Of a stretch of DNA of 64,000 nt, positions 11,075-23,920 are shown piece by piece; position 1 is the stretch's first letter, and each line of letters starts with the position of its first letter. The DNA comes from Gautieria morchelliformis (Eukaryota > Basidiomycota > Agaricomycetes > Gomphales > Gomphaceae): the NCBI GenBank assembly GCA_015179125.1, contig WHVA01000498.1:1-64000 (forward strand), read 5' to 3'. The translations under genes were made by a program, and so were the position numbers. The notes under the pieces were generated by a model. The model made no database searches. It had not been told where the DNA came from and saw nothing but the letters and a program-made list of their open reading frames with translations.

Positions 11075-12000
11075 ATGTTATACTCTTGCATTTCGCTCTT
11101 CTCCCTACTTAGGGTAGCGGCTGGCGCTCGTGCAGGATGGCATTTTGTTCAAAACGGAACATCTGGGACCTTGGTCCGGGAAGCAATGATCGTGTCTCCC
11201 ACTCTTGCCATGATGTTCGACAAAGCCAGTACCGATCCTCTCATGGTTAACGGACATTCGGCGTGGAGTGTTCTTTGAATCTCGAGGCGAACACTGCGTC
11301 GCCGTTGGACGTTGTGTCCGATTCGTTCTGTGCCTCAAGAGCTTTTTTGAGTAATGGGACTTTGGTGAGATATGTTTTCCTGGTGAAAAGATTCATTTTA
11401 TGATTCCGTTCTATTTTTAGGTGGGAATATTCTAGCCATTCCACAAGCCCAAGATGGACGTATGGGAATCAGAATTCTGGAACCCTGTATCGGCCCAAGC
11501 GGGGCTGGGTGTACTCTTTTCGAGGATCCCCAGACTGTTCACTTGGCAGAATGGTACACTTCGGCGGTAAGAATTTCGATGGCTCGCTGGTATGTATCAT
11601 CAACTGGAGCTAGTCTCATATTCCATAACAGGTTATTGGTGATATGCACGAGTCAACTCCGTCTTATAATACCGACCCTGTCGACACTATGGTATTCTTT
11701 CCTCCTAAAGATGCTGGGGGGCCCACGTGCTTCCCCGTTCCTCCAGCGAAGTCCACTAATCAATTTGTTCCCTCGGTGTGTATGAAGCGGCGTCGCTTGT
11801 TGTGCGATACCTACGCCTATTTAGAGGATTTGCCCTTCCTGACGGCCGAGTTTTTTTTTTGCCGCGAATCATAATAATCGCACCGTCATGTATGATGTCG
11901 ACACCCACACAGAGACAGGACTACCTGACATTTCTAATAGCGTCAGAGTCACAAACTCTTTCAATGGGACTGCCACACTACTACGACTTTATCGTACAAT
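11075..12000 (+). pseudogene. Glyoxal oxidase (AA5_1 copper radical oxidase) pseudogene
   Basis: The start codon at 11075 opens a signal-peptide-like stretch followed by GARAGWHFVQNGTSG and SPTLAMMFDKASTDPL, the hallmark N-terminus of fungal glyoxal oxidases, which make H2O2 outside the cell by oxidising aldehydes. Later pieces match the family in shifting frames: NLEANTASPLDVV, SDSFCASRAFLSNGTL, RILEPCIGPSGAGC, TLFEDPQTVHLAE, and ALPDGRVFF then YDVDTHTETGLPDI. Two introns of 56 and ~42 bp seem present (11365-11420 and near 11593-11634). At least four lesions are visible, including a base lost near 11276 and one near 11575, and the C-terminal two thirds, with most copper ligands, is absent. 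A decayed host gene rather than a transposon. Confidence 0.8.
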
Positions 12001-12413
12001 GATACAAAGACGCGCCTAAGATATTACTTGGAAGAGACAGCACTCGCAACAGATATTGTCATACATGTGAGAACGAAGTCATCGTATGGGTGACTAGGGC
12101 CTTTCCCAGGATGATTTGAGGGAGAACCGCGAATTAAATATTTATTTCGTCGCCTCTACCAGGTCGAACCGTACAATATCGGCGCATAGATGTTGTTACA
12201 TTTGATTGTTGAAGTTGAATTTCTCCAGCCAGAGTCTGAACGTTGAACTGAAAAGTCTGTGTCTTGTCTTTTATGTAATGCAGGACACGAAATAAACCAA
12301 CAACCTACCTCCACAAAACTTGGAATGCTTGCCTCTTCTGTCCCGTACACCTTTCCATCACGCCTCATTAAGATCCCCCATGTGGACTATCCTCTGACCA
12401 CCAATCAGACACA
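12001..12413. other. No gene seen
   Basis: Short unsupported open frames only. The glyoxal oxidase similarity fades here. Confidence 0.4.
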
Positions 12414-13240
12414 CTACGCCCCAGCGGTGACGGCGCATAACATGTAAACTTTTCTCCGAGACGTGCCAGAGATCTGTTGTACAGCGCCGCCTGGAGCTCG
12501 TGGTGTGAGAGCGGGTAACGTGGAAGGAAGAGGCTGCGTGTTCACCGGCGCTATCACGTCGACCGACTGTGACAGGTCCCGGTGGTGATCGGGAATACTG
12601 GAGGGCAGTTCATATGGGTGGTATAGGTATATAGGACCCAAATCGCCATGCGTGTCTTGATTTGCAGCGCCGTCTTCGTCGTCGTCGAAGTTATTTGAGG
12701 TAGTGACTATTTGAGATGATTCGGTGGCGCCCAGGTCGGAGGCCCGAGCAGAGCCAGCCGAACGGCCTTGGATGCCTAAGCTGCCAGACCGCAGCGCACA
12801 ATCTCGCTGTAGTGACGACATTGGGGGGTCTTCATCTTGACTTTCCTCTCTACCACCTTGGATTTCCTCTCTGCGGGAAATACTGAGAAGTGGTTTTTGG
12901 GCCTGACGGCGTAAGCGGGCGAGGGTTAAGGGGGGCGGTGGGGTTCCCTTTGGAAACAGTCCAACTGAGGACTTGCCAGTCCGGTGCTGGGAATAGACGT
13001 GCCTGTGCCGTAGAGGGGAGCGTTCTGGAGGGCTAGAGATATTTGAAAGGCCGTCCATGGGCTCTGCAGATGTAGATGTATTAGTAAACAGAGCAGGCTC
13101 TGTACGGTGGGTCATCGCTGGAATGGAGCAGGTTGTCAGGCTATAATAATATTGTTCAGGAATTCAACTGCAGACAACATACCTGCCTTATCCTGGAGAG
13201 GGGATGCTGTAGGAAGCGGGTTTCGTGTCTTCGAAAGCAT
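12414..13240 (-). CDS. Hypothetical protein, two exons
   Basis: The open frame at 13115-12414 can be extended by an upstream exon. An ATG at 13240 gives 19 codons to 13183, a 65-bp intron follows (13182-13118; GTATGT donor, CTGAC branch site, CCAG acceptor), and the frame then continues to the stop at 12414, in all 253 residues. The protein is rich in Ser, Pro, Arg and Gln, with an acidic patch (DDDEDG) and a short ordered-looking part (IYLYHPYELPSS). I do not recognise a family, and no signal peptide or membrane segment is visible. The spliced start fits fungal gene structure, but the composition is low-complexity and the model could be chance. Neighbours are a decayed oxidase and a LINE. 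Confidence 0.4.
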
Positions 13241-13558
13241 CCTTTATATCGGTTTCTATGTCTACAAGTGTGGTAATGTTCCCATGGAATGATGGTAGCG
13301 CCCGGAATTTCCAAATGTGTGTCTAAAGGCGGAGCGTCTCGAGCAAATTGGTCACGGTCCGTGTGCTACGAGTTAGATAAGCTCGAAGGTTAGAAACAGG
13401 TAGCAGGTTGATCTCGAGCAGGTTGCTCTTTACTCTTCCAGTTGTCAACTTTTGTAGTCAATTTCTTTTATCAAAGGAAATCTCTAATCAGATAGATCAG
13501 GATGGGACCTTTGTTGTGACATGCTGTGACCCTCCCCTGTCACTATCACCAGGCTAGA
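13241..13558. other. Intergenic, nothing recognised
   Basis: Upstream of the hypothetical gene; TATATC-like sequence lies just before its ATG. No repeats or ORFs of note. Confidence 0.4.
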
Positions 13559-13585
13559 CTTTTTTTTTTTTTTTTTTTTTTTTTT
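13559..13585 (+). repeat. T-tract: LINE poly(A) tail on the opposite strand
   Basis: A run of about 26 T follows GCTAGACT. It lies just past the 3' end of the minus-strand LINE coding region, as expected for a target-primed reverse transcription tail. Confidence 0.8.
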
Positions 13586-16061
13586 CATCCAATTTTACGT
13601 CTTTTGGGGCCGTACCCTATGTAAGACGAAGTATACAAGTTCCTTCTTGTGACCGTTCCTTCCCTCCTTTCGACCTCTTTCTCTGCTTGAACTCATTGGG
13701 CGTAGCCTCGAGTGTGTCCGTGCCTATGTGGGTGGGGTGTATGGTTCACTCCTCATGTCTATTGTGCCTGTTCTCTTATCTTTTGCCTGTTCCTGCTTTT
13801 CCTGTCGACGTCGATACGTCCCCATATTGCTCCTCGAATCGCTTGGTGTCATGTATGTACCTGAACAGGTGTTCCATCGCCTTGTGTCCTCCCAATAACG
13901 TCTTGACCGACTTGGCTCCTCTCTTAAGTTTTCTCTCTAGCCTCCCTCTCTGCTCTCTGTAGGCTGGGCAGTGGAATAGGAAATGGTGTACTGTCTCTGG
14001 AGCGCTCTTGCACGCTGGGCACAGGGGTGAAGCTGTCTTCCCAATCTTGTGTAAGTGTTTATTCAGCGCGATATGTCCTGTCCTCAGTTGTACCAGCAGA
14101 CTCGCTTGTTTGCGCGGCATATTTCTTGTGATCTTCGAGAACGCTGCTGACGGCATCATGGGGTCAATCTCGTGCGCGTAAACCGCTCTGGGATACTTAG
14201 CAAATTTTTCCCTCGCTTCCTGGCTTAGCTTTGCATTGTGCCTTTGGATCTCTGCCGCTCTGCTCACTGGTAGCTTCCCTCGACACTCGGTTGGTATGTA
14301 CCGCGCGCCGCTATTCCGTCCTTCCGCCGCTCTTTTCGCCTCCTTGTCAGCTCTCTCATTCCCTTCCACCCCTTCGTGCCCTGGCACCCATCTCACAAGC
14401 ACTTCGGCTCCTGCTTGTTGCTCCACAACTCCCTGTATCTGCCTGTGTAGAGCGTTTACCATGTATTGTCCTGGTATGGCTCGTTCCTGTCGAGTGGCTT
14501 GAATGGCGGCCTGGCTATCCATTGCTATTGTGTACCTCCCACCCCTCTCATTGTTCAGCATCCTTGCTCCCATCGCCGCCGCTGCCAGCTCCGCCTCGAA
14601 CACAGTATGCTCACTTTCTGGGCCCAGGTGGAGCCTCGCCATCTTCCTCTCTCTCCCGTTCCTAAATAGCACTGCCGCTGCCCCCACTCCCCCGTTTATG
14701 CTTGACCCGTCAGTATACACCGTGATCCCAGCCTCATGCTCGCTCATCTCATTCTTTGCTTGCTCTTTGTTGGGGGGAATCCTCACGCTGAAGGCCAGCG
14801 TCCACTTCGGTCCGAACACCACTGTTTGTATTTTTTCCATCGCATCTGGCTGTAGACTAAAAGCGTGCATTATCTCATGCAGGGGAGATCTGTGTCGTTT
14901 TTACATATCTTTTTGCTGCTTTCCTCACTTTTTTGTGAGCGGATGGCTCTGGGGGAGGCACGCCAGTCGTACCGCCACTCTGTGCACTATTTTGGATACC
15001 ATCAGCGGGAAGGGGAGGAGGTTCGCATGTGCATCGAGGGTGTCGTTGGCCGTTGTCACGAGGGCACCTGTAATGTCTATTGCCGCCCACCTCTGAATTC
15101 TTGCTAAAATCCCTTGGTTCCCTTGCTTGTGGCCGTTTCTGGAACTAGGAAGGCGTCAGCTGCGTACAACATTCTCGGGACTGCCACCATCATGTAGTAC
15201 GTCCTCATGTACTTAGCTGTTATTCCCTTGGACGGTTTCGCCAGCCTTCTGTACTGATTTATGTACACCTCTCCTTTCTTCAGAGCGTAGTTGACGTGCT
15301 CCCTGAATCTCAGTTCTTGGTCCATTATCACCCCCAAGAGCTTGTGCGCTGTTGTGGGTTTTATGACGTGTTGCCCTATTCTTATCGACGGTCTTGCCAC
15401 CGGCCTGGTTTTGCCCAGCTTGGCAGGGTCTTTTTCTCTGCATCTGGTGAGTCCCATCAAACCGAACTTTTCCACCGCGAACTGGCAGTGGTGTTTTTCC
15501 GCCCAGTTGTTCGCCCCATCTGGTCTAACCATTACGTCCGATAGCTTACTGAACGCCTCCTTGAGGTCCGTGTCAAGATTGGTTAATATCGTGTATTAGT
15601 GAACACAGCGAATGCCCGAATAACTTGTGCGAATAAGTATGCCGTTCGGCGAATAGGTGAACCAATGAATGTTCACAAGGTAAGAGGGTTTGCCTAAACA
15701 GGGCTCACCCTATCTACAGTCGTAGCGAACTAGCCCGCGACCCTTGACGATGTAACGTGCAAGGTCTCACGGAAGGGCTGTCTAAGTCTCGACAATCCCT
15801 TCGCTGGCGAAGGTGCTCCTTCGGAGCCCTTCACCAACAGCACAGAAAATGGTTCGAAGGCTAAGGTGACGAAGATGAAGTATGAGAACTCACCAGTGAT
15901 GCCTAAGTCCTTTGCTTGTCGAAGATGGGAATCTCCAAGAGAAGGCTTAAGACGATGACCACGGCGAGGTCAAAGCCGCACAAGATGAACAACGTATGAT
16001 AATTGAACTGGGGAATATACATGCAAATGTAAACTACTTATATCGAATGCTCGTAAGGTAT

Positions 16062-16559
16062 TGTAGAGGACAGGAATTATAGGCAGTAGGTATGGACTTG
16101 TTGCTCAAAAGAATAGACTAGAAAACAATTCACTCTCTCAGTGAATTTAGTTGTCACTATAAATATATTATACACTACCTAGAAAACAATTCACTACAGA
16201 GGATTTCTAGGTTAATAAATCGAAAGAATGCTAGACTAATTTACTTGCCTCTCTCAGTGAATTTAGTTGTCACTGAGAGAGGGGGAAAACTGTTTCACTG
16301 CGCATGTACTACTACCCGGCCCTTTAGCGCCCAAGAGCTCGCGCGTCGAAGTCGTTTCAGACTCCGCTGGGTGCGGCCGCTTGTGAAAGTAGGAATAACA
16401 AGATGAAATGGAGAGATAGGGAGTGAGTGGAAAATTTCGAAAATAACCAGAGAAATGGATGCATGATACAAGAACAATATGAGAAGAAATTGAGAAACCA
16501 CACAACAAATTGGATATATTATGCTTGATTTTGGTGCAGGAGCATAAATGCACCCAACA
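16062..16559 (-). mobile_element. Solo LTR-A
   Basis: 498 bp, the same length as the LTRs of the intact element at 27115-32373, flanked by the exact duplication GGTAT (16057-16061 and 16560-16564). On its own sense strand it has H1 (16249-16274), a GC-AG segment of 55 bp (16194-16248), m1 (16179-16193) and a 61-bp segment (16118-16178) ending in the joined H-m copy. H and m differ from the other A LTRs, yet its two internal copies agree. Confidence 0.93.
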
Positions 16560-16694
16560 GGTATCAGTGAATAGGAAAGAGGCCATCACAAGTCAGGGTT
16601 GGATAGGGGTGCGCAGTCATGATACAACATAGATGAAATAAACATACAATAGAATGTGAGAAGAGGGAGAACATGAAACGACGGAGAGTAAAGG

Positions 16695-18044
16695 TGTTAC
16701 GTATCGAGATTTCCACTAAGTCGGAACTGGAAAGGACATGTTACGACCGTTCATTTCCGACTTCCGACCCTCAGTTCCGCACAACGTTCCGCCCCTCCGA
16801 AATTTCCGACATTCCGCCCCTTGTACATTTCCCTTGTTCTTTCGACTCTATTACTCGGACCCACCGGACCCACCTCGCCATCCATCAAAACCATATATCT
16901 GGTCACCCTTGTAGTTCGTTGTCAGATATGTTTTCCCGACCCCTTGTTCTTTGCTATTGTTCTACCTTACCCTGAACCCCCCTTGTAGTCCCATTGTTCC
17001 CAATTAGTTAGTTCCCACACATTGTACTCGACTTCCGCTTCCTCCGGAATTTGCTTAGTACAACACCATTACTTGTTGCTCTGCGCTTTGTATAAAAACC
17101 CCCTCATGTATGTCTGTTATTCTGCAATCAGATAATCACCTTCGATACTTGATTTCCTTCGCTCCATCTCCTGTTCTTAGCACAGCGAGTCTAGCAAGAT
17201 CTCAGTCTCTCCGTCTTCCGCTTTCCACCTCAGTTCCGCCTCAAGTTCCGACCAAACCTTTGGCTCAGTACTTTCCAACTTCCGACCCATTTCCGAAATA
17301 CCTAGGACGATAGTTCATCGGGGGCGCAACCTATAAGTTGAAGCCGCTGTCCTTTCCAGTTCCGACTTAGTGGAAATCTCGATACGTAACAGGACAGCAG
17401 CTTCAACTTATAGATTGCGCCCCCAATGAACTATCGTCCTAAGTATTTCTGAATTGAGTCGGAAGTCAGAAAGTACTGAACCAAAGGTTGGTCGGAACTT
17501 GAGTTGGAACTGAGGCGGAAGGCGGAAGACGGAAGGCGGAGAGAGACTGAGATCTTGCTAGACTCGCTGTACTAAGAACAGGAGATGGAGCGAAAGAAAT
17601 CAAGTATTGAAGGCGATTATCTGATTGCAGAATAAGAGACATACACGACAGGCTTTTATACAAAGAGCTGAGGCAACAGGTAATGATATGGTACTAAGCA
17701 AATTCCGGGGGAAGCGGAAGTCGAGTAGACAATGCATGGGAACTAACTAATTGGGAACAATGGGACTACAAGGGGGGTTCAGGGTAAAGTAGAACAATGG
17801 CAAAGAACAAGGGGTCGGGAAAACATATCTGACAACGAAACACAAGGAGGGCCGGACGTATGATCTTGATGAACGGTGAGGCGGGTCCGGTGGGTCCGAG
17901 TAGTAGAGTCGAAAGAACAAGGGAAATGTACAAGGGGCGGGATGTCAGAAATGTCGGAGGGGCGGAAAGTATTGCGGAAATATCGGAGGGGCGGAAGGTG
18001 TTGCGGAACTGAGGGTCGGAAGTCGGAAATGAACGGTCGTAACA
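16695..18044 (-). mobile_element. Solo LTR-H, outer copy
   Basis: Begins TGTTACGTAT and ends GGTCGTAACA, flanked by AAAGG on both sides (16690-16694 and 18045-18049). It is interrupted at 16739-17391 by a second LTR-H in the opposite orientation. Ends form the short inverted pair TGTTACG/CGTAACA. Confidence 0.92.
16739..17391 (+). mobile_element. Solo LTR-H, inner copy
   Basis: 653 bp from TGTTACGACC to ACGTAACA with the exact duplication GGACA (16734-16738 and 17392-17396). A TATAAAA box is visible near 17091. Innermost level of the LINE/LTR-G/LTR-H/LTR-H nest. Confidence 0.93.
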
Positions 18045-19174
18045 AAAGGTGGCGAAGGCACTTATGGACAAAACCATGTCTTGGGACCCGCATACATGCT
18101 ACCCTGCATGGACTCTTGGTCTGCTGGGTTGATTCTGCACGACCTATGGAAGAGATGCCTGCGAACACATTTTGACCATACGAACGCCCAATGGGGTTGG
18201 ATTAAGAAGACGATGGGGTTAATGATGAACCATCATGCCGGGTGAATGGTATCGATCGTATTTGATGGTGTGCCTGCTGGCGAATGATGCGAGCAGCGAA
18301 TAGCCGTTCAGCGAAATGCAAGGGAGGGTGAACAGAGGTGACATAGGGGAGGAGAGGTCGAGGTGGAGGGCGAAGCCGAGCGAACACTGAGGAGGAGTAG
18401 CGAAAGGGGAAATGGGGATACCAAGGTGCAGGAAATACACAGGTCATGACAATCCAACTATCAGAACACCATCGGAAGAGGGTCGAGCAGAGGAGGTGGT
18501 AGACCCAGTGATGACTGCCAAGTTATTCCAAAGCCGTCGGTTGTGCATTTAACGGCGTGGCGATGGTAATTGGCGCGAATCAGCGAGCGTCGGTTGCCGA
18601 ATCATGACATTGGCGATCGGAACAAACACGAAAATGGGGTGAGAAATGGAAGGACAGAGCAATGAGTATGAGGAATAAACACGTCATGACAGTCCGGACC
18701 TTCGGCTATTATGGTGGTATCGTCCACGAATCCTACGCTCCCTTCTCCGTTGTTGTGCCGCACTACGTCTATCAGATCACCGTTATAGAACTGATAAGCG
18801 ATTGCCGATAGCGGACATCCTTGATCCATTCCTCGCCCAATGGGTCTGGTGATGGAAAAATAGTCATCAAAGCTCACCGTGGTAAGCCTGTTCTGGAATT
18901 TCCTGCATATCCAATCAGTGTATTCCTGTGGTACTCCCCTTCTTCGCATGTTGTGGGCCAGCCTGTCTAGCACTATACTTGGAAATGCTCTCTTGATGTC
19001 CAGGTACAGCACTCTGAGTACGTTTCCTCTCCTCCATGCGTCCTTCGCCTCTGACACCACGTAATGTACGGCGTCGGTTGTCGTTCTTCCGGGTCTGCAT
19101 CCAAAGTGATTGTCGGGTAACAATTGGTATTTTTCCGTCATCTTCACCAGATCTTCCGCCACGCACACGGACAA

Positions 19175-19662
19175 TGTTGGGTGCATTTATGCTCCTGCAC
19201 CAAAATCAAGCATAATATATTCAATTTATTGTGTGGTGTTTCAATATTTTCTCATACTGTTCTTGTACCATGCATCCATTTCTCTGCTTATTTTCGAAAT
19301 TTTCCAGTCACTCTCTATCTCTCCATTTCATTCTGTTGTTTCTACTTTCACAGGCGGCTGCACCCAGCGGAGTTTGAAATGACTTCGACGCGCGAGCCCT
19401 TGGGCGCTAAAGGGCCGGGTGCAAGTATATGCCTTCTGAGACAGGATTACACTCCTCTCTCAGTGACAATAAATTCACTGAGAGAGGCGAGTAGTATTCT
19501 TCATATTTACATAGCATGTTGACTGAAAATCATGTAGTATATTTGATTCTAGGTATTGTATTAATACATCAGTGACAATAAATTCACTGAGAGAGTATAT
19601 TTGATTCTAGCTTTCTAAGAACTCTACCGAACCTTCCCTGCCATAGCCCCTAGTTGCTAACA
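19175..19662 (+). mobile_element. 5' LTR of A2
   Basis: Contains H1 19461-19486, a 51-bp GC-AG segment 19487-19537, m1 19538-19552 and a 58-bp segment 19553-19610 ending in H2-m2 (19570-19610). Here both m copies read TATATTTGATTCTAG. Confidence 0.85.
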
Positions 19663-19668
19663 AGGGTT

Positions 19669-22600
19669 ATGGGCCCCGCAGACACTTCGCAGAAGCTTTT
19701 GGGTGTGGAGAAGCTTGCAACAGATGGAAGTAATTGGCCTCTGTGGCGAGCTACTCTCACAAGTTATTTTGAGTCCAAAAATCTACTCAGGCATATAGAA
19801 GGGAGAGCCATTCGACCTCCTGATCCTCCAGTCATGCCCCCAGGCCATATTCTCACAGAAGCTGAGGAAACTCAGATAGAGAAGGCTGAGGAGAAGCTGG
19901 AGAAATATCTTGCCAGAGAAGGACAGGCAAAACCCAAATAATCGTCTCAGTGTCAGAGTCACTAGCCCTGATGCTACAGAAGAGACATACAGCAAAAGAA
20001 GTCTGGGATGCATTGGTCAATGAGATGACCAAAAAGCCCAAGATGGTCCTCACCAACCTACAGAGACAGCTTCGCAGTATGAGGTGTCCTGAGGATGGAG
20101 ACTTGAGAGATCACTTGGACAAGGCCCAAGACCTCTATGCTCGTCTCAATGAGATGGGAGCCAGAATTTCTGAAGGAGAGTTCACCGACATTATCCTTGC
20201 ATCACTTCCACCCTCCTATGAGGCAGTTATGAATGCCCTTACCACGTCGCTCGAAGAATGTGGAATGCCCTTAGTGCCTGATGATATTATCAGAGTACTA
20301 AAGGCTCAATAGACAGGAGAAAGACTCTCAATATTTCACAAGAAGAGCAGGCATTTATTGGTTCATCTACGAAAGGGCAGAAGGGCCGAAAGACCCGAAG
20401 GTGTCTACATGCACTAATTGCCACAAGCCTGGACATGCTATAGAGAGTTGCTGGGCTAAAGGAGGTGGTAAAGAAGGCCAGGGGCCACGTCAGAAGAAGA
20501 AAGCGAAAGCCAAAAAGAAGAAGGGCAAAGCCAAGGCGAATGTTGCCGAAGAAGTGTCCTCTGAGGAGGATGAGAGTGGCAGTCCAGCCGCTTTCGCCAA
20601 CTTCGACTGCTCTAATTTGAGTAGTTTATCTCTGGACACTGTTGTTATCCTCGACACTGGAACGACCGCACATATGACCCCTCACAAGAATTTATTGAGG
20701 GATTACAGTCCATTCTCACAGCCGCGCACAATTCGTGCAGCCAACAAAGGCACTTTTGATGCCTTCGGTTCAGGCTCACTCGTGCTATCTAACAAGGTTG
20801 GAGATAAGACTGTGAACATTACATTGAAGGATACGTTCTACGCGCCAAAAATGGCTGTTACCCTCATCTCGATCGGCCGGTGCGATGATGCAGGCTATAA
20901 CACACAAATAGCTGATCAGAAATGCACAATATCCAATCGTAAAGGCAGGATATTGATGCAAGCACCGAAGCTGAATGGCTTATATCGATTTGATTTACAA
21001 CACACAAGTGCCGAAGCGCATGTATGCGCATCAGCCATGGAATACATCAAAAATGGGGCACATTTCACAAAAGTCCCTACAGCATTGCTCAACCGTGGCA
21101 TGATATTAGGCATTGAATTGAGCTCAAAAGGTGACAAGGTTGTTTGCGATGCGTGCATTCAGGCGAAGATTGCACGTAAATCACTTCCTCAGGAACCCAG
21201 AAGCCGATCATCAAAATTCGGTGACAGAATTTATTCTGATGTCTGGGGACCAGCGAGACACTCCACAATTGACAAGAAATCCTATTATGTGTCTTTCATC
21301 GACGACTATTCAAGGAATCGGTTATCTATTTGATGGCAAACAAATCGGAAGCATTTTCAAAATACAAACTCTACAGGCTTGATGCTTCGACAGAGGAATG
21401 CACATCAAAGCACTTGTTTCCGACAGAGGGGGCGAATACACAAGCTCAGAATTTGAACAGCATTTGGCCAAGCAAGGCACGAAGCATCGGTTAACCGTAC
21501 ACGACACCCCAGAGTCAAATGGTGTTGCTGAACGTTTAAACCGAACTCTAGTTGAAAGAGCTCGTGCCATGCTATTGGAATCAAGTCTTCCTAAGACTCT
21601 ATGGGGGCATGCAATTTTGCACGCCAACTATCTTAGGAATCGGACACACACAAGAGCTTTGCCAGACAAAACCCCTTTTGAAATGATCCATCACGAGAAA
21701 CCGAACCTGAAAGACATACACGTGTGGGGAATTGAAGTCTACGTTAAAGTCAAAGAGGGAAACAAACTAGCAGCCCGTGCCAAAAGAGCTCGGTGGATAG
21801 GAATCTCTGGACAGAGCCATGGTCACTGCATCTACTGGCCTGACTCTCAGAAGGTTTCTGTCGAGCGGAATGTTATATTTGACTCAGAGATGAAGGGGGG
21901 CAAAGCTCCAATCATTTCTATTGAAGAGTCACAGCTACCTACGTCCAGAAAAATGGTACAGGCCATCTCGGCGCCAGCACCTATGCCTAGCCACTTAGTC
22001 AGCGAAGAGGCAAAGATCGAGGAAATTGATGATGATGAACCAGAGGAACGTCTGAAAGAGCTGCAACCCAGTCAGACTGTTGATGCCAGACCTAAAGAAG
22101 CTGCTCCAACAAGGAGAAGCGAGAGAATCCGTCAGCAGCAGGGCAGCCGGCCCCAAGTGGTCCCGTAACAAGATCTCAAACTAAGAGACATGCTGGTGCA
22201 GATATCACTACACTAGCTTACGAGGACATTGAGGACCATCAAGACAAATTATTTGAACAAGATTTATCCTCTGTCACTGACGGCATCAGTGATTATAACC
22301 TTGCCATCAGTACACTTTCGACCTCCGATCAAAACAAAGATAATATGCTGCCGGATTTGAATCAGACCGAGCCTAGCAATGCAGATGAAGCCTTAAATGA
22401 TCCTATGTGGAAAGCATCAATGGATAAAGAGTATAAGGTGCTACTCGACAAAGGTGTATGGGAAGTGGTTAAACCACCTCCTGGGGCAAATATTGTCGGA
22501 AATAGATGGGTATTCCTCTGGAAACGCAATCCAGAAGGTGAACCCATCACACCTAGATCGAGGATGGTCGCCCAAGGCTTTACACAAAGTTTTGGAGTCG

Positions 22601-23907
22601 ACTACAATGAAACCTATGCACCTGTTGCTCGGATGACTTCCTTACGGATTATATGTGCCATTGCTGCCAGGAACAACTGGCCTATTCACCAAATGGATGT
22701 GGACAGTGCGTATTTGAATGCTACACTGCCAGAACCTATTTACATGAGACAGCCGTATGGATATGAGACCGGAGACAAAGATGATGTCCTCCTGCTGAAG
22801 AAAGCACTTTACGGCCTCAAACAGTCTGGAAGGGAATGGTACAAACGTCTGAGTGGTGAATTTCTCAAGTTAGGATTCACTAAATCAGCTTCGGATGGAG
22901 CTGTATTTTGCAGACGTGGACCGAGAGGGCATGCGATTATTGCGACGGCAGTAGACGACCTCACTATCACAGCTGAGAGTCAACCAATCCTCGATGGGGT
23001 AAAGCATGATCTTGCCCAGATCTTCAGTATGAAAGATCTAGGCGAGATTCATTGGCTTTTGAACCTCAAAATCGAAAGAGATTGGAATAACAAATCGATT
23101 GCAATATCACAAGCTGCATACATCCAAAAAATCATCAAAAAATTCAATCTGGATGATGCCAAAACATTTTCCACACCTCTCGACCCAGCCGTTAAATTAT
23201 CCAGAGACCAATGCCCTTCTACAGATAAAGACAAAGAGAAGATGTCAAGAATTCCATACAGACAAGCGATAGGATCATTGATGTGGGCAGCAGTAGCCAC
23301 TCGACCGGACATTGCGTTCGCAGTGTCATTACTTTCTCAATTCCTCGAAAACCCAGGTCCAACACATTGGCATGCAGTCAAACGTGTCTTTAAATATCTA
23401 AAAGGCACGATGGACTACAAATTGACACTTGGGAAAAATCGAGACGGCCTCATTGGGTATTCAGATGCGGATTGGGCTTCTCAAGAGCACAGGCACTCAT
23501 ACTCGGCTTATATTTTTCAGATTGATGGAGGGACAATATCATGGAGTTGTCAAAAACAATCCATAGTAGCCCTATCATCAACTGAAGCCGAATTCGTTGC
23601 TCTGACTCATGCGAGCAAAGAAGCCTTATGGATGCGCCACTTTATTTCTGAAGTGTTTCAACCACTGAATTGTCCCATCAAACTTTATTCAGACAATCAA
23701 TCAGCCATTGCCATCGTCTATGGCACTCAACAACACACGAGGACCAAGCATTTCGACATTAGATTATATTTCATCCGAGATATAGTCGAAGATGAAGAAA
23801 TTAAGCTTGTGTACCTACCAACGGAACACATGCTAGCCGATCTTCTCACTAAAGGACTTCCTAGTCCTAGAGTGAGAATCCTCAACGAGAGAATCGGAAT
23901 ATATTAA
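19669..23907 (+). pseudogene. Copia A2 Gag-Pol polyprotein, frameshifted
   Basis: The ATG at 19669 lies inside the primer-binding site. Domains match the intact A3 protein: UBN2-type gag, knuckle CTNCHKPGHAIESC, protease VILDTGTTAHMTPH, integrase (SDVWGPARH, FIDDYSR, DTPESNGVAERLNR), RT (RMVAQGFTQSFGVDYNE, GLKQSGREW, AVDDLTI) and RNase H (SDADWASQEHRH, YSDNQSAIA). Frame changes occur near 19937, 20311, 21310 and 22168, where open segments lie in different frames. The final 520-codon RT/RNase H segment is open. Dead as a whole. Confidence 0.9.
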
Positions 23908-23920
23908 GCTTGAGGGGGTG

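Larger units (their letters stand above)
15571..18691 (-). mobile_element. Solo LTR-G with nested LTRs
   Basis: The outer limits are TGTCAAGATT at 15571 and TCATGACA ending at 18691, flanked by the exact duplication GTCCG (15566-15570 and 18692-18696). After removing the inner insertions the LTR is about 1263 bp, close to the 1279-bp copy at 44443. It contains a solo LTR-A and a double LTR-H. It splits the LINE reverse transcriptase. Confidence 0.9.
13776..19172 (-). pseudogene. LINE reverse transcriptase / RNase H
   Basis: The upstream part (19172 to 18697) shows RT motifs: HFGCRPGRTTTDA, LYLDIKRAFPSI, GMDQGCPLSAI and GFVDDTT, the last being the catalytic x-V-D-D box. After the nested LTR block the frame resumes at 15570 (KLLGVIMDQEL is the RT thumb region). 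A frame break lies near 15104 and a stop near 14897. The segment 14870-13776 is open for 364 codons: RNase H with TDGSSINGG, the Glu of EAELAAAAM, AMDSQAA and GNERADKEAK (all four acidic residues present), then a CPACKSAP...H...C motif. Typical of fungal LINEs with a terminal RNase H. Nonfunctional. Confidence 0.87.
13559..19174 (-). mobile_element. LINE (non-LTR) retrotransposon, 5'-truncated, with poly(A) tail
   Basis: On the minus strand the order is reverse transcriptase, thumb, RNase H, C-terminal CCHC-like motif, 3' UTR and a poly(A) tail seen as T(~26) at 13559-13585 on the plus strand. The endonuclease and ORF1 are missing because copia A2 cuts the 5' side at 19175. A nested LTR-G block (15571-18691, target duplication GTCCG) sits just after the RT active-site motif. 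Confidence 0.88.
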
